Below, piece after piece: positions 1 to 17,371 of a stretch of DNA of 64,000 bases. The stretch's first letter is position 1. Every line of letters begins with the position of its first letter. Origin of the DNA: Lingula anatina. Its lineage: Eukaryota; Brachiopoda; Lingulata; Lingulida; Lingulidae. The stretch covers positions 138,756-202,755 of the forward strand of contig NW_019773959.1 in assembly GCF_001039355.2 (NCBI RefSeq), read 5' to 3'. A model generated the notes under the pieces. That model was not told where the DNA came from. It ran no database searches and saw nothing but the letters and a program-made list of their open reading frames with translations. A program made the position numbers and the translations under genes.

Positions 1-1242
1 TCATAATATCCCGTCTTGTGTCAGGTGATCATTGTGGTAAAAACATAAATTAGATTAAAGGCAAATACTAAGATCAGTATCAATATATGTTGCATTAATA
101 TATAAAACTCATAAATGAATGTTTTTTTGTCATTGTGTAGACCTTCCACTGTGTGGTATGTATGGTAGGTAGCGTGATCACTGTTTAAAAGCATACCAGC
201 ACCAGTCATCTCTCATGCAGTCTAAAGTAGTTACTATTGATTTATGTTAATATCAGTGTCTGCTACTTGTAGCCGGTTTTCATCATGGATACACAGGCGC
301 CACAACTAGATCAATAGGTTAAATTACATGCAGTGTCTTCTGTGTGACATTATGAGGGATATAGTGAAGGGATTAATGCCTGAGGTTGCAAAACTAAGCA
401 AAAGGAAATAATGAACACCTGGTCCTGAATAAACTTATGGATAAATCGAACAATATCCTGACCAAAGCATATTTTGGGTCAGGTGACATGTATTAGATTC
501 CTTTTGCATTTCAAGTATTATTGATATTATAATGTATTATAATAATATATGCTTATTAACATTATAATGTAATGACATCAGGCCATGGGCTTATATTGTT
601 TTTATCACGCAAATGGCTATAAATTGACATTTTTTATCCAGTATGTTGGCCAGAAAAACATTTGGTCATATAAACTATTATTTTCAGTACGATACTAGTA
701 ATCAAATTCATTTAATGTTAAATTGGATTTATAATTGGTCTTATAATTTTCAAAAAATGTTTTCAAAAACAAATGGGTATGCCCTGAAATTTCATCTTCA
801 GTTTGTCTAGTTCTAGAGATCCCATCTTATTTATTCTTGCTTTTAATGTCTTCTCAAGGTCTGGTCTATGGCCTTCTTAAAACCCCAACCATTTGTTTTG
901 CCGGCAAGCAAACATGGTCCTTATTTAATATTGACATATTGTACTGTAATTCCCAGAGATCTTCTCCTGAGTTCAGCTTTTCTATTTGAACTAACAGGGA
1001 ATGAATAGGTAAACTGCCAACTGAAGCAAACAGGCCCTTCAGTTATTGATTAGATCAATATAAACAAAAGGTTACCTCAAGGAATCGTGTAAAGATCATT
1101 TATTGGGAATCTATTTTTAACTGTAACAATGTAAATGCAAATGTTATACACCACACTGAATATAATGACATTATTTTTTTTTAATGTCAGAGTGACCCTT
1201 TTGATATTGCTTTCAATCAGTGCTTAATTTCTTTCGCTTCAG
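1..1242. other. LIS1 intron (5' side), no exon seen
   Basis: AT-rich sequence upstream of the first recognisable LIS1 exon. The family's first coding exon (start Met plus about 12 residues) was looked for on the plus strand and not found, so it probably lies left of the window. No repeat or other gene is evident here. Confidence 0.6.
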
Positions 1243-5637
<4,395 letters not shown>

Positions 5638-8499
5638 TAGTTCACCATGGATAGCTTATGAGGGAGAGTGGATACACGGAGATGTGACATGAGAGAAAGA
5701 GAGGGATAAGAGGGGGGAAACAAGATGGTTGCTCACCCTATGGCCCAGTGAGCATGTTCTATTTAAACAAGTTTGCTTTATGTGTCAGGACTGGTTAGTC
5801 CCCACCGCCAAACAGATTTGTTGCTGTAACCTCAGATCCAGGGTTTCTCTTTATTATGTTGTTATCAAACCAGCTCTGTGTGTATGAGTATGAGTCTGAC
5901 AGTGCATCTTATTGGAAATTCACCCACTGAATTGAGTAAGGTAGCATCAGGAGGGCTCACTGGAAAAGGATGTGCTTTAGAAAGGGGTCGGAGTTTCCTT
6001 TAAGGTGTTGCACTATGTGTCTATGAGCCCCCCCGAGTGTGCCATGGTGTTATGAACCAAGTTACTGCAATATATATTGTCATCACTTTACTACATTTGA
6101 TGTATAAATTATTGACTCACTGTGTATATTATAGTATAAATGTACAGTATGTAACATGCTGCTTGGATTGTGTAGATGTGTCCTTGGCTGTGCCAACTGC
6201 AGCCCCATACTGCTAAAACGGAACTATAGTAGGTCAACATGACTGCTCTTAAAACCAAGGTGGCTGACATGTTCTTCATGAAACTGGTTGATGAATGAAC
6301 TTTTTCTTTTTTGCCACAGTGGGGGTATTTCTTTTGGATTGAAAATAACAAGTTCAGAACTCGAGCTACCTGTTTGTCTTGCAGTCATGTTTTGAATATT
6401 CGAGTATGTAACTTGGTTCTTTGGAGTGACACATTTACTTAACATAATCTTAAACAAAAATTACAAAAATTTGAGCCAAGGATACTCTGAAAGATTTCTG
6501 TTACTGTTACCTGTTATAGGTCACTGTGATTCTGTGTTCCTTACTGTAGCATGCTCATAATATCAACTAATGGTGTATGTGTGTGTGTGGATTGTGATTG
6601 CGATAGCTGTGAATAGCTGAACACATTGTGTTGTCACACAGTGTTACCTGTGGTATACATGCATGACTTCAACAGTAATTAGTGAACAGTAAAACCTGTT
6701 GCATGGTGATGTGTACCTTTGTTGTATTAGGTGTGCCAAGGACATGTAAACTCAAATGGTTCATCATTAATGTTACAGAAAAGCATTTCTTAATTAGTCG
6801 CAAGCAACATGAAGCTGCCAGTACATCTAATATAAGCATTTCAAAATTAATGGAGCACTTCTAAGCAGAATTTTGCCTTGTGGTGCTACAGATAACGCTT
6901 TAGTACTTATTGGCAGTTTCTTTCATACACAAAGTAACTCTTATTCATCAGACATGCAATTTTGAGAGATAGTGTGAAATTTTAAACCAAACCCAAATGT
7001 AGCATTTTTGTGTCATATGGTTGTTTGAAGAAAAATCATCACATGCATACACATACAAGTATGAACATGGGAGGCAGATATGTGAACTGTGCTTAGCTTA
7101 ATTTCTATAGCTAAATCCTGTTTAATTGAACAGAAATATTTGTATAAAATAGATAAAATGATGCTCACCAAGTGCAAAAAATTGGAGCACATAACTGAAT
7201 GAGAGAATGTGATCATGCTAGAAGCTTAGATATGTAGTACATTTTAGTTTTGTATGTTTTGTTATTTATGTTCCCATTGGAAAAAAAAGATTCAGTTGCA
7301 GATCGCTGAGAAATTTCATTTCAATTTGGGAACTTTCTCTGCCTTGCTGCAGTGTAAGTTTGTACATAACAAAATTGTATATTCTTTTGAATTCATATTA
7401 GCATTGTGCTGCTCTTTATATTGTGTCAAGAAGGCCTATACCATTGTCAGTTGCTATGTTAGTTCATTTGCTATGTTTATATATGCCACTAGAAAATGAG
7501 GCATGTTCTACCAATAGTTATCATGTATAGAAAATTAGATTTCAGTAAGAATATGGGAAAGGTTGGAAGTTTACAGAAATACCCTGTCATTAGATTAAGG
7601 AAAACCACCAAAATGTATACAAATAGAGAAAAGAGAATAATTTGTGGCCATTTAACATAAAAGACAAGTTTGGGTTTTACCAAAAAAATTGAAATAAATG
7701 TTTAAGAAAGTTCAATACCAATTTGTTTGGAACAAATAATTTCATGAGTGATTTTTTTATGTTACACAATTTTCATGAAACCTTTTGTGACTCTGTTCAT
7801 TTTGTGTCAGTACTATGCTACTGACAGCATTTATTAAAGTCTAGAAAAAAGTTCTACAGATTTTCCTTGTAGCCTTTAATGGTAGTTTAATGATGGATAT
7901 ATAACATATCGTAACAGAAATTAATGTATTGTGTATACAATGAGATGCCAGCTTCTTTGACCACTTTGCCAAAAACTATCAAGAATTTGACTCACATTTA
8001 GATGAAGTCTTGTGTATTGATTGCTTAAGTAACTGCAATATTTTGCCTGCCCAATGTAGCAAATTATTACCATGTGAAATAGGCTATTGGTCCTTTATTT
8101 GAAGTATAATAGAATCTTCATGTGGCAGGCCACAGTACCAGACTAATGAAAACACATCATTGGCTCTTAGAAACCATGGGGTATGGGAAATTTTGGAATT
8201 TAATAGCAAAAAGGCAAGGGGGGAAAAACAATACCGTATTGGAATATTGAAAGGGAGGTGATTGAAAAACTAACTTTGCATTAGTTCACTTAGAGTTTAT
8301 TTGTAAAGTACCGTTTTGGATTGTTTCACATTTTGTCAAATAATACCAAACTGTATTAGAAAACTATACTAAAATGTGGATGGAACTTATTGATGAAACT
8401 CAAACAATTGTTTTGGATATTATATCCTCAAAGTGTCACTTGTGATGAATAATCTTACTGCAAAAAGAAAGTTCAGTCAAAAGTCTTTAGTGTAAAGGT
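5638..8499 (+). other. LIS1 3' UTR and downstream sequence
   Basis: AT-rich, no supportable coding region. Probably holds the LIS1 3' UTR; candidate aataaa signals occur at about 7693 and, beyond this interval, near 8926. Short ORFs here have no recognisable domain or splice context. Confidence 0.5.
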
Positions 8500-8718
8500 G
8501 CTTTCCCAGAGATTTAGATCGATCTAAAGATTAAGTTTTAGATCGACCTAACTCCCTGGGGGTTCACGCTAAATTGCAGTCAGCCGAGCGGGCACCATAG
8601 TTAATTATCCCCTTACAGCTTTTAGTAGGTGGGACAGATGCTTAAGCCGGCCAAGCTGACAGTAATCTAGTGAGACTCCCCACAGGGATAGATCGAACTA
8701 AAAATCTACGGAAATGGG
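8500..8718. mobile_element. MITE, 'agatcgatc' family, copy 1
   Basis: The left end ttcccagagatttagatcga is mirrored by a right end reading agatcgaactaaaaatctacggaaat. The core (cctaactccctgggggtt, cttacagcttttagtaggtggg, agtgagactccccac) recurs at 34560-34775 and, more diverged, at 41485-41745 and 33245-33390. About 220 bp, non-coding. Confidence 0.75.
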
Positions 8719-9643
8719 GCGTAACTGTTTCAAATGAGTTGCACCGGATGAATACTTGCTACACAGATATCTTTTTCTGCAAAATGTGGAAACCTACTTT
8801 TAAAAGAAGACTATAAGTAAGGAATTGGCAGTATTAAGGTTGTCAAGACATGATGTATTAAGTCAACATGTTATAATACTGAAAACAAGCTAAAGCCCTT
8901 CTTTTTATGCCTGGCTGTTAACAGAAAATAAATGTATCATACATAAAGAATCTATTGAGAGTTTGTTGCCTCTCCCCCCACAAAAACACTTGCACTTTAG
9001 GTGCCTCGAATGCATAGTTTATTTCATTTTTTGTTCATGAACTTAAATCGTTAAAATTTTTTAAACACTTAATGTATTTGTTAATATGATGTTTTGTCTT
9101 CTAAGCTATGACATTTTATGTGTTCCACTGTGAAAGGAAAGATAACAGGAAACGTAGGCAAATCTTGCAGCTGTCACATGGTGTAAATGCAGGCTGTCAG
9201 TTAAGTAGGTAGCATTCTAATACTTCTTAACAAGCATTAATCCAGCTTAACTGCTAATGCAGAAGCTACTTGCTGTTTAAGACCCATTACTCTTCACCTG
9301 TCAGCAGTAGGATATCAAATTGCACAGAAAATATTGTTAAGGCTTTAAAGCATCCTGCATCACATAAATTTCAAGTGAAAAAGTACGTTCATGCTGTTTG
9401 TTGAATTAAAAAATTCTAAAAAAATGAAAGATATGCAACACTTGCCTACATTATACAAAAATTTTCCTGGAATGATTTTTGGACACAGCTTTGCAATTCC
9501 TCACATTTCGATGTTGATGGCAAATTTGTAGAGCTAAAAATGATTTCTCTATATTTCATATTTATGTTTATAATATACACTATGTATTCAAAGGCCAAAG
9601 ATGACATCATCACAAAGGAAAACTGTTTTCTGACAACATCTTA
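8719..9643. other. spacer, nothing recognised
   Basis: AT-rich sequence between two MITEs. A candidate polyadenylation signal (aaaataaatg) lies near 8926. No gene, RNA gene or repeat could be supported. Confidence 0.4.
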
Positions 9644-9952
9644 GGGTCTATTCAGATTGAGAAGAGCCAAGTGCTATTAAAGCCACCACCTAAATATGGC
9701 AGAACTACATGAAAGGAAGAACGCTAATCCTGTAATGGTCTCTCCGCCTCTCACATGCCTCCCCACGCGTTGTCCCTCAAATGGTTGAAGTGAGCCGAGA
9801 TTTAATTACTGTGCCCCTACAGGGACGACGTGGGGAGGCGTGTGAGAGGCGGAGAGACCATTACAGGATTAGCGGTCTTCCTTTCATGTAGCTCTGCCAT
9901 ATTTAAGTCGCGCCCTTACTAGCACTCAGCTCTCCTCAATCTGAATGGTCCC
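9644..9952. mobile_element. long-hairpin MITE
   Basis: Termini gggtctattcagattgag and ctcaatctgaatggtccc are inverted repeats. The inner arms cctgtaatggtctctccgcc and ggcggagagaccattacagg are also perfect inverted partners, so most of the 309 bp can fold into one long hairpin with a centre around 9780-9810. The element is clearly richer in GC than its surroundings. Non-coding; superfamily not determinable because the target duplication is unclear (tta/ata at the flanks). Confidence 0.85.
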
Positions 9953-11210
9953 ATAGTACCTAATAATGCTACTGCTCTTTTCTTAGGGCACACAAAATCA
10001 GACACCAGAGCAAAACAAGACCAAAGAAAACATCACAAAATAAAAGCTTGCAAGCTTTGTGGTTCGTTACTGGTGATATCCTTGTGCCAAACTATGCACT
10101 AGGATACAGACAAGTTTTGTCAATTACAACAAGCAAGTTAAAGTTTCAGTATAAATTATTTTATACTTTAAAACATCTTTAAGTCTATGAGAAATCAAAT
10201 CTAACATGGGACAATTTTAGCCTTGAACACATCAATTTTTTTCTATACTCACATTAAAGCAATTCCTAACAGAACTAACCACCAAATGAATGCTGTTTGT
10301 ACTAACTACATTCCATACTCCCAAGTGAAGATTAAATACAGAAAACAATCATAAGGGCATCTTTAATTTTTAACCTAGTCCTTTTTCCAGGAAAGTAAAA
10401 TTTTATGTTTGACTGTTTACATGGATTAGTCAGTCAGATGTTAACCATTCCGAGCTTACCATCAAGTCTTATTAAATAATGCTCATTAATCTAAGTATCA
10501 CATTTAACAAGTTCCATATTATTGCTTGTGACATGTTCAGTATATATTGATAATTATGAATGAAAACAAAGAAAATATATTACAGAATCCAAATAAAGAA
10601 TAGGATGTATTATTACATTAGCCTACTGGTCTCTTTATCATGTTATAAATATAAGAAACATTTGCATTCTGCAGTGCAACTAACATCGGACATTATACAT
10701 TACATATAAAACCTTCTACAATACATCTATATATAATTCTGAGGTAAAATTTAATCTGGAAGTTTTTGTGGCTAGATAACATCCTCATTTTGAGCAGAGT
10801 TGATAAACAGTAAGCTTAAGAAATGTCAGCCTTCATAATAACTGTATATTACAGGTATTTCAATACCATTTGAAGGAAGTCATATTTCTGACCTGCCTGG
10901 GAGCAAATGATTCCCAATGTGTCCCTCCCTGAGGAGCCTAGGTTATCCTCGGCCTACTATTGACATATCTTTACCTGACCATGAGTTGACCAAAATGTGT
11001 CTCTTTATTGCATGCAAGTATAAATACTGTATAAGAAGACAATTTACATGTCAGGAAACCTTAGTAATGCTCTCTTAAACATGTTTTTCTTTTATGCCAA
11101 AGTAGTCAGATACACTTAAAAGCAATGTACACGAGTCCTATAAATATTCATGGTTTATATATGTGACAATTCTGCAGGTGTTGACTAGTGCCTAATTAAA
11201 GAATACATCA
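9953..11210. other. spacer and FDX1 3' region
   Basis: No coding region seen. On the minus strand a polyadenylation signal aataaa (plus-strand tttatt at 11004-11009) lies about 200 nt past the FDX1 stop and is the likely transcript end for that gene. Confidence 0.45.
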
Positions 11211-13969
11211 TCAAGACCTTGCATCTGCTACCCCTGAAGGGACGCTGACTTCCAGTCCATCCATGTCCTTTGTTACTATAACCTGGCAGCCTAGCCTTGA
11301 TCTGAAATAGAAATGCATTTCGGTTTAAGTTTGGACAGTAGGTAAACATGTTTCATAGAACTAAGTAATAATCAGTAATGATTTGAAGATTCTCGTCCAA
11401 GGTTTAAGAAATCACTTTAAATCCCTTTTATTTTATAAGGTTGCTGTTTGGGGAATTTCCCCCACGAAATCTCAATTACCAAAATTGTTCTTTTCATAAT
11501 TAATCATGCTCACAGCATACCCAGGTCCACAGTCCTCACAAAAGTCTGACTTTGTAACATTAATTTTTCATTGCAATGAACTAATACTATACCTGAAGCA
11601 GGTGTAAACTTACGTATCAGTTAATCCATACGCCAAGTCCAGCATGTCTAGTTCTTCATCAGTAGGTTCCTCAGGTAGTTGATCATAATCCTCTTTCTTG
11701 AAAATTAAATGGCATGTGGAGCAGGCCAGGGTTCCTTCACAGGCACCTGAATCATTAGATCAAGAAGATTACAACCACAGTCTACGTAATCACAATAGAA
11801 TAATGCACTAATGCATGTCTACACACATTAAATATGAAGCTACATATACTTGGGAGATTGAAATTACATTAAAGTTTTTATATGCAGGGTATATTATGTC
11901 ATGCACATTCCACTGGTTTTCCCCACCTGATATCACATTTCAAATTGTTGTCATTAAAAAGAATGAATGATAATAATAAATTATATAAATTTTCGATGAA
12001 AAATTTCATCAGCATGGTGTATTTATTTAACATTTGGGAAATTTCTCTTTACACCATGCATTGTTTTCACTACTTGAATTTAGGGGAATTTAAATTAAAA
12101 TTCACTTATGTTACTTACCAAACCCATCTATATCAACATCATTATCTAACACCACATCTAACAAATTGTCTCCAATATTTGCCTGGACGGATTCTTTAGT
12201 TCCATCTTGCAAAACAAAATGGATGGTCACCCTAAAAGTAGATAAGATTATGATATTTATAAATAGTTTTTGAGAATCATTCTTATTAAGAGGAAACCTG
12301 TTAATGTACCTATCATAGAATTTGAAAAAAATGCCCCTGTGGCTTACCTGCTGCTTAACTCTTTTGAGGCACCTTAAAATCTTTTTATATACTGGAAACA
12401 GAACAGAACCCATACTAACAATAATGTGAAACTGTACCATCAAGAACAGGGATAATGGATGAGAATTTAAAGGATTAACCTGGGAAAATTGCACTAGCAT
12501 GTAGGCAGATTTCCTCAGAACTTGTCTCCATCAGCAGAAAATATCAATCCGTTTTCAGTATTGTGCAACATGTGAAGGTGAACAATAAAGAGGAAATGAG
12601 GTATGTAGACATGGAGTGTTAGTGAAGATGGAAAACTTTACTCAATGGTTTCAAAGTCTAGTGGAAAAATAAACTGAATATCAAGACTTTGCATTGCCAT
12701 TGTACATCTTGTACAAATCTTTTAAAGACCTACAATAAAATCTCACACTATTTCCAATATTATAAATGATTTATAATGTCCAAGATTCCAGAATAAAAAT
12801 TAAGTTCTGCGTCAAAGTTTAAGTTTTCTTTGCATATGTTGAGAAGGATATTCCTTGCCTATTGGAGTAAAGATGAAATAGTACATTCTGGTTCTTGAGC
12901 CGATACAAAAGGACTTTACGAATGATATACATACAGGTACAAGACACTTCAAAAGACATACATACAGTTTTGTGCAGAGAAGATGACATTNCTTTTTATA
13001 TACTGGAAACAGAACAGAACCCATACTAACAATAATGTGAAACTGTACCATCAAGAACAGGGATAATGGATGAGAATTTAAAGGATTATCCTGGGAAAAT
13101 TGCACTAGCATGTAGGCAGATTTCCTCAGAACTTGTCTCCATCAGCAGAAAATATCAATCCGTTTTCAGTATTGTGCAACATGTGAAGGTGAACAATAAA
13201 GAGGAAATGAGGTATGTAGACATGGAGTGTTAGTGAAGATGGAAAACTTTACTCAATGGTTTCAAAGTCTAGTGAAAAAATAAACTGAATATCAAGACTT
13301 TGCATTGCCATTGTACATCTTGTACAAATCTTTTAAGGACCTACAATAAAATCTCACACTATTTCCAATATTATAAATGATTTATAATGTCCAAGATTCC
13401 AGAATAAAAATTAAGTTCTGCGTCAAAGTTTAAGTTTTCTTTGCATATGTTGAGAAGGATATTCCTTGCCTATTGGAGTAAAGATGAAATAGTTCATTCT
13501 GGTTCTTGAGCCGATACAAAAGGACTTTACGAATGATATACATACAGGTACAAGACATATATAGTTTCCCCAGGATGTAAATATTTAATTTAAGTATCCA
13601 GAGATTGTAACATAGGGTAAGTACCTCTTCCGTAGCATGTACAGGTGGGGGTGGGTGGGGGTAATTTGGATATGAAGACCTAGAATACATAACTTAAGGG
13701 CAGTTTCAAAAACGAATGTGTAGCTTATCTTTATAAATGGCATTAACTGTCAAAACTCTTTTCTTGGCGAGTTATATTACTTACGTTTCCTTCTTCTTCC
13801 AGTTCTGTAAAACAACTGTAGAAACGCTAAATTGTCTCAAAATAGTATCCGTATGTCTTCTTGAAACTGTTCGTATAGCTTGTTTACATGGTGCCCCAAC
13901 AGTGTCAAAAGGAGCTCTAGATAAAACTCCCAGTATTCTAGCACTCCTCCTAAACATGTTGGCCAACAC
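11211..13969 (-). CDS. FDX1: mitochondrial [2Fe-2S] ferredoxin (adrenodoxin type)
   Basis: Electron carrier of the mitochondrial matrix, taking electrons from ferredoxin reductase to P450s and Fe-S/lipoyl assembly. Four minus-strand exons join in frame: 13785-13969, 12119-12231, 11614-11746, 11211-11301 (173 residues, stop TGA). Exon 1 is an Arg/Ser-rich, acid-poor mitochondrial presequence ([16 protein letters not shown]). Exons 2-4 carry the ferredoxin fold. The cluster ligands are Cys102, Cys108 and Cys111 ([17 protein letters not shown]5CX2C) and Cys149 (SRLGCQ). Motifs [17 protein letters not shown] and the C-terminal VADAR match vertebrate FDX1 and differ from FDX2, which lacks the DIDGFG and VADAR signatures, so FDX1 is preferred. 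Intron 1 contains an apparent 565-bp direct duplication around an 'n' at 12991; no exon is affected. Confidence 0.95.
12381..13556. repeat. direct duplication around 'n' at 12991 (FDX1 intron 1)
   Basis: The block starting ctttttatatactggaaaca at 12381 recurs from 12992, offset 611 bp, and runs in near identity to about 12945 / 13556. A single undetermined base at 12991 immediately precedes the second copy. Differences are scattered single bases. Best read as two haplotypes laid end to end at a contig join. Confidence 0.85.
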
Positions 13970-14617
13970 GTTATAAAATGACCTTGACCTAAAGTATAAC
14001 TTTAGTGCCCTCTAGCGGAAAAACTTGGAGGTCATGGGACAGCTGGCGAAATCTCAGCTTAACTGCAGTCCATTTTGTCTAAATATATTCTGCAGCTTCT
14101 GTAAATGGTCTGAAACATGTTTAAATACAATATAGTTGCTAAAGAGCAAGAATATAAAATCTAGAGGTCATAGGAATATCGAAAGGGAGCGAACTCAGGC
14201 ATTTACGTTACCAGGGATAGGTAAGGTTATCTACACGTCGGTGAGATACATACTGAGGACTACCGTACATGTATATAGGCCCCTATAGGCCCTTTTCATG
14301 CCCAGTTTGAGAAATTAACGACTTAATAGACTGGATATTTGGTAAGAGGGTCACCTTAACGGATTCCCCATGCTTGGCAAAACCATGACATTACCCATGA
14401 ATTAGCATTATTATTGGTTTTTAAATTCATCTGCGTGCAATATTTGCCTTGCGGCTTTAGACGCTAGCGGTACCCTAACCGCAGGTAAGGCCCCTGTACC
14501 TGCGGAAATGGTTAGCATGTAAGTTCACAAACTGAGGCAAGTACAATATGAGGAAAAACAATATGATACAACGGCGTTTCATTTCAAGCATTGAAGTATT
14601 ACGAGACCCCTGCAATT
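13970..14617. other. FDX1 upstream region
   Basis: Sequence 5' of the minus-strand FDX1 start, presumed to hold its promoter. It is somewhat less AT-rich than the introns. No TATA element or other gene could be supported. Confidence 0.35.
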
Positions 14618-14947
14618 TGACGTGGCACACATGAGCAACAAATGCCTCAAAATAATATCAAACAACTAATAGAAAGAATTACATGAACTAAAACTAAAAA
14701 AATTGAAGAAGTAACATTCAAGGAAATAGACAAAATTAAAAGAACTACTAATAAATTTAAAGAATTATTATGAAAAAAAAAACTAAGCTCGAAGAAGAAC
14801 ATAAATAGGAAAAGAATTAAACTACTTAAAAGCACTGAAGAATAAAAAATAAAATAACATTTATAAATAAGAAAAATTAAAAAGCAAAAGCAGACTAGTC
14901 AAGTCAATCCTTACCTGCAAGTTGACGTGGCACACATGAGCAACAAT
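14618..14947. repeat. 26-bp direct repeat flanking an A-rich segment
   Basis: ttgacgtggcacacatgagc followed by aacaa occurs at 14618 and again at 14922. The roughly 280 bp between them is strikingly purine/A-rich on the plus strand with low complexity. It could be an insertion with a long flanking duplication or a local tandem duplication; no ends typical of a known element are visible. Confidence 0.6.
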
Positions 14948-15218
14948 GTGCTGCTGTATAAAAAGAAGGGGCATACTGGTATTATATATATAGAGAGAGA
15001 GAGAGACAGAGATACAGACACACTGCACTACAATCACCACCATATACACACAACCATCACAACCTAACACATACACATGCTACGCCCTCCCCCGCTAACA
15101 ACAAAGTTTCCATGCCATTTAATTGGGACAACAAGAAAGGAACTACGATTTATTTCACTTTATTAATTTTTATTGTATAATATTTATACATATTAAAATA
15201 AAATACTTGTTCTTTATG

Positions 15219-16964
15219 TCAATTTAATAACCTGTTGTTGTCTTTTAACCAAGCTGGTTTTCTTCTACTTCTCTTGGGTTTGCATGATGATTCGGTATCT
15301 TTTTGTTGCTCTTCTGGTAAACTGTCTTTTAAGTACAACAAGGCATATACTGGCAATAAAGTTCGTTTCTGTGTACTGTTTTTATTTTTCCTGTACACAA
15401 TTTGCTGTCTGTATATATTAATTTTTGGAATTTCTTTATTTGGTTGTAATAAGACCATAAACACCTCATTTTTCCAAAGTTCAGCAAGCTCATGCTTACC
15501 AACAAGAGCAAGATTGCGCAATAGCACTTGTTCTCCAACTGACAACATGTTCCCTCTTGATTTCCTATCAAAGTGTTTCTTCTGCCTTTTGCTGCCTGTG
15601 CTTTCTTAATATGCCAACCAATAAGAATCCCATAATTTCTGCTTTAAACTACATACAGTGAGTGTGAAGTAAAGGCATGTACACTTTCAAGAGTACAGTC
15701 TTGTAGTAAATGTAGGTATAGCCTAGGATATCTACTAAACATCAATAAATAAGGAGAGAAACTACCTGAACTGTTTCAAGTACAGTTGCACACATGCACA
15801 AGTGAACCAGTGTGTTTTTTCCAAATCTTTTTCTGACTTGGACTTGGCGTACAGAGTATATCAAACAATGTATGATTCATACGTCACATTGCCCATTGCA
15901 TGGTAAGGAGTAGTTCTGGATTTCTAAATCCCTGCTAACTGATGTAACTCGTTTATTACTTTGCCTTCACTCATTACTTTGCCTTGGTCTGTGTGAATTC
16001 TACTAAGAAAACCATGGTGGCACCACTGATTTCTCAAATAATACCTTAGCTGTTGTTCTGGCTGTCTGATTAAAAGTAGGGAATGCTTACGGGTATCTTG
16101 TAAAATGATCCATTATCACCAGTATATATTCAATTCCACCTTTTTCATCCATTATTGTAAGATAGTCCATACAGACTGACTAACTTTAAAGGAACCGAAG
16201 ATGATATAGGACACAATTCAGCATGGACATTGGGTTACAAATTTAGGTTTTATACACCTAGGGCAACCATTTATGTACTTAGACGTTTGCTTTATCATTC
16301 ATTCCAATGAAAACGCTCTATGAGATCTACAACTCTGTCTCTCAAAGATGACCAATTTCATCATACAAAGCATCTTATTTTAAGGCTTCAAGTTAAACTA
16401 TGTAAATGTTTAGTGACTGAACCATTACTTGATCGTCTTGTACAAGCTTCAACTTTTTTCCAGAGTTTTACTTTCCACATCTTTCCCTCTTATTACCTTC
16501 TTATCACCCTTTAAATGATTACATACATTTTTTTTCAATAGGATCTGCTTCTTGCAACTTCTGCCAATCTTTCTGCTGATTTGTCTGAATAGGAGACAGT
16601 TTCTTTGGGATCATGCCTTCTGAGCAAGGAAAGACCTCAATCAATAGCTTCTGAATTTGAAAATCAGATGTAATTTCCTGCGCTCAATTTCTGCTTTAAC
16701 ATTGGACTTGTCTGAAACATAAACAATATTGAAATTGTAGTTTGACAGGTCTGCAATCCAGCGTTAACCTGTTGAATCCAACTTTGCAGATATCAGTACA
16801 CATGTTAATGAGTTGTTGTCTGTTCTCACTGTAAAATAATTTCTTAACCTTTGTAAATAATCTAAAAAATTTTCTGTAACTGCCCATTTCAAAGCTAAGA
16901 ATTCCAATTTATGAATTGAATATTTCTTTTCTGGTTTTGGGCAAACCTTAACTTGCGTATGCAA
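15219..16964 (-). pseudogene. Ty3/gypsy retrotransposon pol remnant (RNase H and integrase)
   Basis: Degenerate reverse-strand pol. Around 16760-16964 the minus strand reads RNase H-like peptide (KYSIHKLEFLALKWAVTE, then TVRTDNNSLT). Around 16230-16320 a zinc-binding integrase remnant (KYINGCPRCI) is visible between stops. Around 15950-16190 come pieces of the catalytic core in shifting frames. At 15219-15571 lies the integrase C-terminal domain (LSVGEQVLLRNLALVGKHEL, then LLQPNKEIP). The order RNase H then integrase is that of Ty3/gypsy pol. Many stops and frameshifts show it is dead. Reverse transcriptase, gag, and LTRs were not found, so the copy is 5'-truncated or eroded. It lies between FDX1 and the acyltransferase gene. 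Confidence 0.85.
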
Positions 16965-17019
16965 TGACCCTATCTTTACCGTCCTGTTTCTGATAAAGTA
17001 CTGCCCCTCCCCCCTTCAA

Positions 17020-17255
17020 ATCTCATGCAAGTGCTCTACTGCTGAGCTTCTAAGCCCGGGTCTACCCTGGCCAGTCACTACACTCCCTCTCAAATGCCAA
17101 ATGATGGAGTCCACTGTTGCCACCATCATAGCAATTTGGGAGGAAAATGCCTTACTCGACTGGGGATCGAACCCGAGTTAATACGCTTACAGTGCAAGTG
17201 CTCTACCACTGACGAGCTATCAAGCCTGGGTCTACCCCAGCCAGTCACTACAGTC
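17020..17255 (-). mobile_element. tRNA-derived SINE, two partial units
   Basis: On the minus strand 17161-17226 resembles a tRNA: box A-like tagctcgtcagtggtagagc (17200-17219) and box B ggttcgatcc (17164-17173). The acceptor ends do not pair, so it is not a functional tRNA gene. A second, diverged head with agcagtagagcacttg lies at about 17020-17056, and both heads are followed (plus strand) by gtctacc..ggccagtcactac-type sequence, indicating two nested or tandem units. It sits in the presumed 5' UTR intron of the acyltransferase gene. Confidence 0.75.
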
Positions 17256-17371
17256 CTTCCCCCCACCCCCCATGCCAAAATCCCACCACTGTTTTCTGTT
17301 TTTATATTCACCAGTGTAAAGAGTTGTTTTTTTATTTCTGTTTCAGGCACTAACTGACGGGTATAACTAAT

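Noticed and set aside
17161..17226. Possible tRNA gene on the minus strand
   Set aside because: Box A and box B are present, but the acceptor ends do not pair and a second decayed head lies alongside; a tRNA-derived SINE fits better.
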